Below, in pieces: positions 53,345 to 61,024 of a DNA stretch of 64,000 nt. Each line of letters starts with the position of its first letter. Position 1 is the stretch's first letter. The notes below the pieces were generated by a model, which was given only the letters and a program-made list of their open reading frames with translations, made no database searches and was not told the origin of the DNA. This DNA is from Planctomycetota bacterium (GTDB taxonomy: Bacteria; Planctomycetota; Brocadiia; SM23-32; JAKLEA01). Location: positions 62,001 to 126,000 of the forward strand of contig JAKLEA010000010.1 of assembly GCA_022711755.1 (NCBI GenBank), in the 5' to 3' direction. The translations under genes and the position numbers were made by a program.

Positions 53345-54546
53345 TGTGGCGCGGGTTTCCCTTCTTCGACTGGCGGCTTCTCCTCCGTCGCCGCTGGTTG
53401 CGGAACGTCAAAATCGGGGCGACGGGGCAAAGGCTTGCCCTCGTAAATCCTGACCTGCGTCCCCCTCCGGACGAAATCAAATAGCTCCTCCACGTCCTCG
53501 TTGCGGAGCCTGACGCAGCCCTGGGAGGATTCCGTGCCTATCGTCTCCGGCTTGTCGGTCCCGTGAATGCCGAATCCGGTCAGCCCAGGCTTGTTCTTGA
53601 AACCCATCCAGCGTGTGCCGATCTCATGGCCGGGTTCGCCGAACTTGATCACCTGCCCGCCGGCGTACCAGTCCGGGTTCTCCTGCATTGTTTCGATCTC
53701 GCATTCCACCACGGGCGTCTTGCCTTCCTTGCCGAGGCCGACGCCGTACTCCTTCACGTAAATTCCGTCAAGGTAGAGCGTGAGGGTGAAGTTCGTCTTG
53801 TCAACCTCAAGGGATGGCTGGCCGGGAATTATTTTCAATTGCTGGCCGACACGCACGGTGTCGTCCTTCATGCCGTTGACGCGCCTGATGCTGCTGATCG
53901 TCACGCCGTTGCGCCGGGCGATGAAGGTCAGGTTGTCCCCCTTCTTTACCGTGTCAATCGTCGCGCCCTCTGTTTCAATGGGCGTGAAGACGAGTTTCTT
54001 GTTAATTTCGTCAAGCTTTTCCCGCGCCGCAATGCGCTGGTCGGCGCTTCCGAAGCGGTAGACCGTCGTGAGCGGGCGACGGGCCTCTATGCGGTTCCCC
54101 GCCTGCAGCAGGCGCATCGCCTTATCCCACGCCGCCTGGACGCCCTCCGCGCTTACGTCCTCGACCAGTACCTTTGCCGCCGCCCCGGCCGCCGCAGCCT
54201 TCTCAACAACCGCCGGGGGCTTTATCGCTTCCTCCCCGCCGCCCGGAATCGGCTCAGACTCCCTGGCGGGCGCCGCGATTGCCGGCTTGACGGCTGTCTT
54301 GTCCGCCGGTTTCTCCGGCGGGGGCGTTTTGGCGGCGGTTGTCTGAGCCGGCGCCTTCGCGTTCTTTGGCGGATCGGAGGCGGGGGCCGTGGAAGTCGGA
54401 ATCTTTTCCGCATCCGCGACAATCGCAGCGGTCTCAGTAGGCTTCTGCTCCCCGCCGCGCGTCCTGGTTATCAGGGCGTAAGCGCTTGCGGCAACCACCG
54501 CGCCTCCAATGAACAGGGCCAGTCTGCGTTTGGTCTTCTTGCGCAT
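53341..54546 (-). CDS. LysM-L,D-transpeptidase (YkuD family)
   Basis: A 401-residue envelope protein. N-terminal membrane anchor (about 8-26), a long Pro/Ala/Lys linker to about 120, a helical part, a LysM peptidoglycan-binding module (about 197-240: DTVKKGDNLTFIARRNGVTI) and a YkuD domain (247-370). The catalytic motif is complete: H328 in GFGIHGTDKPETIGT and C344 in SSQGCVRLRNED. It should form or edit peptidoglycan cross-links. The ATG at 54546 follows GGAGGGAGAATA. It is the first gene of the 54546-50422 unit. Any upstream in-frame start would add a non-conserved stretch. Confidence 0.93.
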   Translation of the reverse strand: MRKKTKRRLALFIGGAVVAASAYALITRTRGGEQKPTETAAIVADAEKIPTSTAPASDPPKNAKAPAQTTAAKTPPPEKPADKTAVKPAIAAPARESEPIPGGGEEAIKPPAVVEKAAAAGAAAKVLVEDVSAEGVQAAWDKAMRLLQAGNRIEARRPLTTVYRFGSADQRIAAREKLDEINKKLVFTPIETEGATIDTVKKGDNLTFIARRNGVTISSIRRVNGMKDDTVRVGQQLKIIPGQPSLEVDKTNFTLTLYLDGIYVKEYGVGLGKEGKTPVVECEIETMQENPDWYAGGQVIKFGEPGHEIGTRWMGFKNKPGLTGFGIHGTDKPETIGTESSQGCVRLRNEDVEELFDFVRRGTQVRIYEGKPLPRRPDFDVPQPAATEEKPPVEEGKPAPQ

Positions 54547-54943
54547 TATTCTCCCTCCGTCCTGAACTCCCTCCAGACGTCCCGTCCGCAACAGCGGACA
54601 CGATCCTGTGACGATATGTTCGAGACGCTGCTCAAACAACGTACGTATCAAAGCGGACGGCGGGTTGTCAAGGGAAAACGGCGTTTGTTCGTGTTTGCGG
54701 GCATTTTCATTTCCGTGGATGGCGCTTCGCGTGAACTGGATATGAGCGGAGAGGCGGCGCGCAAGGCTGCTCATTAAACCTCGCATAAAACCGTTTCCGC
54801 TTGCCCGCCGCCCCGCTTTTGTGTTAGAAATATATTGTCCAGCCAAAGGATTCGCTTTGCGACCAAATCAACTGTTTTCCGGCTGAATAAGCGGGCGGCG
54901 CATGCGCCCTCGGACGGCCTCAAAACAAGGAGACACTGCCACG
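54547..54943. other. Divergent intergenic region
   Basis: About 400 bp between the L,D-transpeptidase and caspase-like genes. On the minus strand TTGACA at 54671-54666 is a candidate -35 box; its -10 is poor. No gene is seen. Confidence 0.45.
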
Positions 54944-56281
54944 ATGCGCAACATCAAAATCATAATGACGGCGGCGCTTGCCCTCTGCGCCACTTTTACG
55001 GGCTGCGCTTCCATAATCAAGGGCGGCAATCAGCAGGTGACCATCAACTCCGAGCCAAGCGGGGCAAAGGTCACGATCTATGACGCCCGCACCAACAGCA
55101 TAATCATGACGCAGCAGACGCCCTGCACCGTTCAGTTGAAGCGCGGCGCGGGATACTTCAAGAGAGGAATGTATAAGGTTGTTATGGAAAAGCCGGGTTA
55201 TCAGCCGTCTGAATACCAGCTCGGCGGTTCGATCAACGGCTGGTATGCGGCGGGGAACCTGCTTGATCCGACTCTGCTGGGATATCTGGTGGTTGATCCG
55301 ATCACCGGCGGAATGTGGTCCATGGACAGGGACAATCTGAGCGGTTCGCTGAGCCAGGGAGGCGCAGTGGCCGCTGCGGAGGCTCCCGCGCCCGCCGCGA
55401 CACCGTCCGCCGCGCCCGCCCCCAAACCAGCGGCGTCCGCGCCGGCGGCTACTGCCCCGGCTCCGGCCCCCGCGTCAGCAGCCCCGCCCAGCATCCGTAA
55501 CATCCACGTCCTTGTGATCGGCATCGCGGATTATCAGGGCGCGATACCCAAGCTGCGCTATACGACAGCCGACGCCAAGTCGTTTTACGACTTCTTCAAA
55601 AAGGACCCGAACAGCCCCGCCCGCGCGGCAAACGTCCACTTCCTGGGCGATGAGCCGAACGAGGACGGGCTTGTCGCCGACAAGCGCGGCATCCTGCTTG
55701 CCATGAACCGCTACCTTGTTAAGGCCGCTGTGAACAAGGAAGACATGGCCATAATGTACTTCGCGGGCCATGGCGACCTGGGCAGCCATCCGTCGAAGGG
55801 CACGGAATATTACCTGTTCCCGAAGGATGCCGAAATCAGCGACCTGTTCGTCACTGCCATCGAGCTTTCGGAGTTCCAGAGGATGTGGAGCGCCATACCG
55901 GCCAGCACAAAGCTGCTGGTCGCGGACGCCTGCAATTCCGGCGGCTTCAGCGGAATGCGCGGCATCGGCGGCGTGGGCATAGAGGCCGCCGCGCAGACCC
56001 CCGGCGGAGAGGCGAAGGCCGTTTTCAGCGCCTGCAAGAACGACCAGAAGAGCATGGAATCCGAAGACCTCGGCCACGGCCTGTTCACCTACGCCATGAT
56101 GGAAGGTCTTAAGGGCAAGGCCGACATGGTGTGCGGCAATAACGACGGAAGGGTGACACTGGCGGAACTGAAGCGATGGGTTGACCAGCAGGTCCCGCTC
56201 GAGGCCCGCAAACGCGGCGGCAACCAGACCCCTGTCACGAGCATGGTCGAGGCGTGGGGAGAGGTCTACCTGACAAAGTAG
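54944..56281 (+). CDS. Lipoprotein with PEGA-like domain and caspase-fold (C14) protease domain
   Basis: A 445-residue protein. Signal peptide with lipobox ending at C21 (TFTGC), a PEGA-like beta domain (about 30-90: VTINSEPSGAKVTIYDARTNS), a Pro/Ala-rich linker (about 145-185) and a C14 peptidase domain (190-430). The catalytic pair is H276 in YFAGHGD and C330 in ADACNSGG. The end (VCGNNDGRVTLAELKRWV) is the DGxVT segment often closing bacterial caspase domains. It should be a surface- or periplasm-tethered Arg/Lys- or Asp-specific protease; specificity is unknown. The ATG at 54944 follows AAGGAG. Confidence 0.88.
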   Translation: MRNIKIIMTAALALCATFTGCASIIKGGNQQVTINSEPSGAKVTIYDARTNSIIMTQQTPCTVQLKRGAGYFKRGMYKVVMEKPGYQPSEYQLGGSINGWYAAGNLLDPTLLGYLVVDPITGGMWSMDRDNLSGSLSQGGAVAAAEAPAPAATPSAAPAPKPAASAPAATAPAPAPASAAPPSIRNIHVLVIGIADYQGAIPKLRYTTADAKSFYDFFKKDPNSPARAANVHFLGDEPNEDGLVADKRGILLAMNRYLVKAAVNKEDMAIMYFAGHGDLGSHPSKGTEYYLFPKDAEISDLFVTAIELSEFQRMWSAIPASTKLLVADACNSGGFSGMRGIGGVGIEAAAQTPGGEAKAVFSACKNDQKSMESEDLGHGLFTYAMMEGLKGKADMVCGNNDGRVTLAELKRWVDQQVPLEARKRGGNQTPVTSMVEAWGEVYLTK

Positions 56282-56351
56282 CCGCGCCTCAACGCCCGTA
56301 ATCGCCGGGGAAACCGCGGAAGGCGTGATCCCTTTTTGGGGGGGCATTCTC

Positions 56352-58619
56352 ATGCCGGTTCTGAATCGTGTACCGTTCGGCGTATTGGCGGGCATGGGGC
56401 TTGTCGTCGCGCTGTTCCTGTCGGGAGCGATATTCGCGCAAACCTCCCCCCAGCCCGCAAAGGAGGCAGGAAATCCGATGCAGAAGGTTGATTTCTCCTA
56501 TGCGTTCGCCATGCCGCACCGCATGACCGTGGCGCTTCCGGACAGCAGCGATAAGACCATACTCGACGTCTACGGCGACCACATCGGCGTCCGGTGGACA
56601 TACGGCAATCTTCTGAATGTCCCGCTGGCGGCTTACGCGCCGCTCGGATCGTCATGGTCGGCGGCGCTGTGGATCGAGATGGACGGCGCGCGGTTGCCCG
56701 TCGGGGTTTATTCCCGCGCGGAAGGCTGTCTGCCGGTTCTCGATTGCGCATTCAAGAACGACAGCGGCGGGGCGAAACTCCGCTTCACCGGCGGATTGAG
56801 CGCCGCGCTGACCCGCGTCACGGTTTCCAACACGGATTCCAAACTGCATAAACTCGCGGTCGTCTTCTCGATGGACGGCTCATTCGGGGAGGTTCCGGGA
56901 TACATAGTCGCGGGCGATCCGCTCGATTACATTATCGCGGGTTGGAGCGACGCCGCCGACCGCGTGCTGGCGCTGGCCGTCGGGGGGAAAAGTCCGCTTC
57001 GCAAGGACACGACGGGCCGGACGATCGCGATGGAATGGGAGCTTGCGCCGGGAGAGGAGCAGTCCGGGTGGCTGATCCGCCCTTATCGCGCGTATGAGCG
57101 CGACGTCGCCCGCCTGCGCGGCGCCGACTGGGAAAAGGAGGCCGGGCAGGGCATCGCGACATGGAAGGCGCTTCTGGGCCGGGCCGCGCGAATCGAAATT
57201 CCCGATCAAGGCGTGCGCAATTCGTATTACGCTTGCCTGGGAGATATCTTCATCATGCGCGAACCCGTCGCGGGGGGGTACATCGCGTCATCCCCCGGCA
57301 CGGAGGGGTACCGATGCCCGAACTCCATCGAGGCCGCTGTTGCGGCGATCTGCCTGGATCAGGCGGGGCTTCCGCGCGAGGCGGCCGCCGCCTACCGGAT
57401 GTGCCTGGACCAGCAGGGGGAGGACGGCAACTGGGCTGACCCGAAGGGCTGGGGACACAGGTTCTGGGCGTCGTCGGGCTTCAAGGCGTGGTACGTCATG
57501 GAGCATTACAGGCTAAACGGCGACAGGGCGTATCTGGAAGCCGAATATCCCCGTATGCTCGCAAGTTCCCGCTGGCAGGAGAAACAGAGGGCGCGGACAA
57601 GAGTCGAAGAGAACGGGCAACGCCCGCTCACGTGGGGGCTGATGCCGCGCGGTGTGGGCGACTGCGGGCTTGACGCCGGTGACGGCTGGTACGGTGTCTT
57701 CATCCCGCACAACATCTGGGCGGTCTACGGCGATATGCTTTCGCTAGAGGCCGCGAGAATACTTGGCAAGACTGCTGATGCTGCCGAGCTTGAAACGATC
57801 TGCAAGGCGGGGCGCGACGCCCTGATGCGGACGCTGGAAGAAGGCGCGATCCGCGAGGAGGGTTATCGCTGGATTCCGGCGTCGCCGCTCAACAAGGCCG
57901 GAAGCCGGTGGGGAGTCCTCAACGCCGTGTTTCCGTGCGGGCTGCTGCCCGGAGATCACGAACTGATAACCGGCACGCTGCGCCACATGAACGCGAACCT
58001 CAGCCCCGGCGGGCTTCAGATGCACACCGGATGGATGGCGCAGGGGATGTGGGTGGCCATATCGCTGGACAACATCGCTGAGGCGGAGCTTTCGCGCGGG
58101 AACGGCGACGAGTTCGCGCGGCTGCTTTACGCCTGCCTGAACCACGGCACGCCGCTTTACACGTGGTGTGAGGAGCGCGGACCGGAGCCGGGATCGGGGG
58201 CGATTTCGGGCGACCGGCAGCACCTCTTCACCCCGATTGCCGTGGCCCGCGCAGTCCGCGACGCTCTTGTCATGGAGGACGGCGGGATGTTGCATCTGGC
58301 ACGGGGAGCGGCGCGGCATTGGCTGGGCGGCGGGGAGCCGGTCGGCGTCAGCAACATGCCGACCCATTTCGGCCCGGTATCGTATGGGATGCTCTTTGAC
58401 GCGACGAGTCTGCGCGTATCCGGTAGCGTGTCATTCCCGAAGAAATCAGAGCGGAAGACGATGAATCTGGCGGTTCTGCACATGCGGCTACCGGATGGGT
58501 GTAAGGTCAAGTCGGTGAATCAGGCATCAGGCGCGGTAGCACTGCCGGACGGAAGCGGGATACAGTGGGAATCGCCGCAGGGGAAGGTCGAGTTTGAGGC
58601 GGTTATTCATGCGCATTAA
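56352..58619 (+). CDS. Exported six-hairpin (alpha/alpha-barrel) glycosidase-like protein
   Basis: A 755-residue protein with a signal peptide (PFGVLAGMGLVVALFLSGAIFA). Residues about 40-270 are a beta-sandwich; 280-650 form an (alpha/alpha)6 toroid: YRCPNSIEAAVAAICLDQAGLPREAAAAYRM, MEHYRLNGDRAYLEAEYPRML, GLMPRGVGDCGLDAGDGWYG (acidic residues that could act as catalyst) and MWVAISLDNIAEAELSRGNGD. A C-terminal beta module follows. This is the fold of GH78/GH106/GH95-like and related families; the family is not assigned. The ATG at 56352 after a G-run is chosen over GTG 56325. It begins 70 bp after the caspase gene. Confidence 0.75.
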   Translation: MPVLNRVPFGVLAGMGLVVALFLSGAIFAQTSPQPAKEAGNPMQKVDFSYAFAMPHRMTVALPDSSDKTILDVYGDHIGVRWTYGNLLNVPLAAYAPLGSSWSAALWIEMDGARLPVGVYSRAEGCLPVLDCAFKNDSGGAKLRFTGGLSAALTRVTVSNTDSKLHKLAVVFSMDGSFGEVPGYIVAGDPLDYIIAGWSDAADRVLALAVGGKSPLRKDTTGRTIAMEWELAPGEEQSGWLIRPYRAYERDVARLRGADWEKEAGQGIATWKALLGRAARIEIPDQGVRNSYYACLGDIFIMREPVAGGYIASSPGTEGYRCPNSIEAAVAAICLDQAGLPREAAAAYRMCLDQQGEDGNWADPKGWGHRFWASSGFKAWYVMEHYRLNGDRAYLEAEYPRMLASSRWQEKQRARTRVEENGQRPLTWGLMPRGVGDCGLDAGDGWYGVFIPHNIWAVYGDMLSLEAARILGKTADAAELETICKAGRDALMRTLEEGAIREEGYRWIPASPLNKAGSRWGVLNAVFPCGLLPGDHELITGTLRHMNANLSPGGLQMHTGWMAQGMWVAISLDNIAEAELSRGNGDEFARLLYACLNHGTPLYTWCEERGPEPGSGAISGDRQHLFTPIAVARAVRDALVMEDGGMLHLARGAARHWLGGGEPVGVSNMPTHFGPVSYGMLFDATSLRVSGSVSFPKKSERKTMNLAVLHMRLPDGCKVKSVNQASGAVALPDGSGIQWESPQGKVEFEAVIHAH

Positions 58620-58678
58620 CAGTCCGAATTGCTCATTTGCCTTCGCATTTCACGCCGTTGAATACGCGCTCCAAGTCG

Positions 58679-60028
58679 TTATCGGTCAAGCCTTTTCAGC
58701 ACCGAGCGGGCGTGGCCTTCCAGCCCCTCGGCGCGGGCCATTTCCACAATATCCCCAGCGGCTTTCGCCAGCCCGTCTTTTTCATACATGATGACCGCCC
58801 GCTGGCGCAGGAAGGCTGCGCATGACAGCCCGCTGAAGAACCGCGCCGTCCCGCCGGTGGGCAGGACGTGCGACGGGCCGGCGATGTAATCCCCAGTCGC
58901 CACCGGCGTGAACCGCCCGACGAAGACCGCCCCGGCGTTGCGGACGAGCCATGAGTCCTTCCTTGCGTTCTTCGTTTGTATTTCAATGTGTTCCGGGGCC
59001 ATTTCGTCTGCCAGTTCGATGCTCTGCTTCGTATCCCGTGTGACGATCATCAGCGAAAATCGCTCCAGACAATCGCGCGCATCCGCGGCTTTCGGGAGGT
59101 CGGACAACTGGCTCTCAATCCTCTCCCGCGCGGCGTTGACGACCGCCGCGTCGCAGCAGAAGAGGACGGCGCTGCCGGGCGCGTGTTCGGCCTGGGAGAT
59201 CATGTCCGCCGCGAGGCATTCGGGGTCAGAGGACGAATCGGCGACGATTGCGATTTCGCTTGGGCCGGCAAGGGAGTCAATCCCGACGTGCCCGAAAACC
59301 TCCTTCTTGGCCAGCATGACGTAGAGGTTGCCGGGGCCGGCGATCATGTCCACGGCGGGAACGGTTGCTGTTCCGAACGCCATTGCGGCGATGGCCTGCG
59401 CCCCGCCGAGGCGATAGATTTCCTTCACTCCGGCCTCCTCGGCTGCGACAAGGCGGTCCGGAGAGACCGAGCCGTCGGGCCGGGGGGGGGTGCAAAGGAC
59501 AATTCGTTCCACGCCGGCGACGTTGGCGGGAATGACGTTCATCAGGACGCTGGAGAATAGGGACGCCGTTCCGCCGGGGACGTAGATACCTGCCGAGCGG
59601 ACGGGGGCGTAGACCTGCTTAAGCGTGTATCCATCGCAGTCCAACGGCGCTGCGGGCTTCGGGAGGATGTGCTTCTGGAAGCGCCTTACGTTCGCGGCGG
59701 CCTTTTTTATCGCCTTGACGAGTTCCTTCGGAACCGCGCGGCGGGCGGCGGCAATTTCCTCCGGGCCGACGCGCAACTGCGCGGCGGTCAAGCGCGCCTT
59801 GTCGAATCGCTCTGTAATGCGCAGCAGGGCCTCGTCGCCGTTGGCGCGGACGTCCTCGATGATCTTCCTGACGGACTCCTGGGGGCTGACGCCGCCGGAC
59901 TTCGCGTCATTCCCGGCAGCCGCCACGTCCCCGAGGACGCTCAGGCGTTTCTTTAGAGAGCCGAGGGCCTCGCGCGCGTCGCGCAAGGCCTGCCCGGATT
60001 TTGATGCGTCAATAATTCTTATGTTCAT
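58679..60028 (-). CDS. hisD: Histidinol dehydrogenase
   Basis: A 449-residue zinc enzyme that oxidises L-histidinol to L-histidine in two NAD-linked steps. Conserved segments in order: VPGGTASLFSSVLMNVIPA, YRLGGAQAIAAMAFGT, VDMIAGPGNLYV, GIDSLAGPSEIAIVAD, QAEHAPGSAVLF, MAPEHIEIQTK (catalytic Glu-His) and GDYIAGPSHVLPTGGTARFFSGL. Length is normal. A family B repeat lies 40 bases upstream of the start. No other his gene is adjacent. Confidence 0.97.
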   Translation of the reverse strand: MNIRIIDASKSGQALRDAREALGSLKKRLSVLGDVAAAGNDAKSGGVSPQESVRKIIEDVRANGDEALLRITERFDKARLTAAQLRVGPEEIAAARRAVPKELVKAIKKAAANVRRFQKHILPKPAAPLDCDGYTLKQVYAPVRSAGIYVPGGTASLFSSVLMNVIPANVAGVERIVLCTPPRPDGSVSPDRLVAAEEAGVKEIYRLGGAQAIAAMAFGTATVPAVDMIAGPGNLYVMLAKKEVFGHVGIDSLAGPSEIAIVADSSSDPECLAADMISQAEHAPGSAVLFCCDAAVVNAARERIESQLSDLPKAADARDCLERFSLMIVTRDTKQSIELADEMAPEHIEIQTKNARKDSWLVRNAGAVFVGRFTPVATGDYIAGPSHVLPTGGTARFFSGLSCAAFLRQRAVIMYEKDGLAKAAGDIVEMARAEGLEGHARSVLKRLDR

Positions 60029-60068
60029 GAATCCGTCTCCGTTGGGTATTTCATTGGCAATGGATCAT

Positions 60069-60164
60069 TGACGGGCGCACGGCCGTAATTTGGCGACGCG
60101 CAAGCAAGCTTGCGCTGCAGCAAGGCGCAGGCAAGCCTGCGCACTCCAAGAAGAGCGCCCGTCA
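60069..60164. repeat. Repeat element, family B, copy 2
   Basis: A 96-bp element with perfect ten-base terminal inverted repeats (TGACGGGCGC and GCGCCCGTCA). Inside are CGGCCGTAATTTGG and two tandem hairpins of the same design, GCGCAAGC-AA-GCTTGCGC and GCGCAGGC-AA-GCCTGCGC, then ACTCCAAG. It lies between hisD and the TIM-barrel gene. Confidence 0.85.
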
Positions 60165-60178
60165 CTGTGGTATTACTT

Positions 60179-61015
60179 TCATTGTAATGCATCGAACTCC
60201 GTGACCCAGCGCGCGTTCTCTGCGACCTGGTCGCGGAATTTCGGAAACATCCCAACGACAATCGCGTCCGTCGGCTTGATCCCGGCCAGCGCGTAATGCA
60301 CGGCCTCGCGCGTTGTCTCAGGCGTTGCGCAATGTCGCCCGGCTGCGAGAATCTTGAACGCCAGACACGTTTTCGGCGTCGCCCGGATGGTCGCCAGCAT
60401 CCGGTCCCGGTCCTCGACGAAGAACTTCTCCGAACCGGCGTCCGCGCCGGGGCCGGCGACAATCGCGCTTTCGCGCTTCCTGCGGTTCAGGTTGTAGACG
60501 CAAGCCATGTAGAAGTCAACGTCCCAACCGCGCTCCTCGGCATGAGCGATGACCTCCGGGATGTGCGTTCCGAGTCCCACGCTGACGCCTGCGTCGCGCA
60601 TGATTTTCAGATACTCCGCGACCTCGCCAATGCGCCCTTCGTGCCAGAAATTGTCCGTGCGGGAGCCGTGATGGTAGACTCCGATCGCGCCGAGGGAGGC
60701 CAGCGACCTGATGTGGCGCTTTTGATCGGCCAGTTCGCTGGCCGTCTGCGCGATCCATTGCAGGTTGCCGCCCTCGTTGCGGAATTCGTTGAGGACGCGG
60801 GCGATGTGCGCGTCGCCCCGTGCCTGGATGGTGTTGATCCCGGCGGCTTCGCAGTCGCGCAGCGTCTTCTTGATCGTCTCGGTCGTGAAGTAATCGCGCA
60901 TTTCGCGGCTCAGTTCGTCGCAGACGTGGCTGTTGCCGCTGAATGGATTGCCGCCGATAATGAGGCGCGAGACGCGATGCTGGCCGAAGGGGATGGTTGG
61001 CATCGGCGGATTCAT
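60179..61015 (-). CDS. Cytoplasmic TIM-barrel protein (paralog of 33189-34148)
   Basis: A 278-residue protein without signal peptide. RVSRLIIGGNPFSGNSH at strand 1, CEAAGINTIQARGDAHIARVL, LASLGAIGVYHHGSRTD, DAGVSVGLGTHIPEVI and CLAFKILAAGRHCATP near the end describe a (beta/alpha)8 barrel. The Tat-exported protein at 33189 shares this series of segments. The reaction is unknown; several His/Asp at strand ends could bind a metal. GAGG precedes the ATG. It starts nine bases after the DUF6785-like gene, so the two are co-transcribed. Confidence 0.75.
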   Translation of the reverse strand: MNPPMPTIPFGQHRVSRLIIGGNPFSGNSHVCDELSREMRDYFTTETIKKTLRDCEAAGINTIQARGDAHIARVLNEFRNEGGNLQWIAQTASELADQKRHIRSLASLGAIGVYHHGSRTDNFWHEGRIGEVAEYLKIMRDAGVSVGLGTHIPEVIAHAEERGWDVDFYMACVYNLNRRKRESAIVAGPGADAGSEKFFVEDRDRMLATIRATPKTCLAFKILAAGRHCATPETTREAVHYALAGIKPTDAIVVGMFPKFRDQVAENARWVTEFDALQ

Positions 61016-61024
61016 GCGGGTTCC

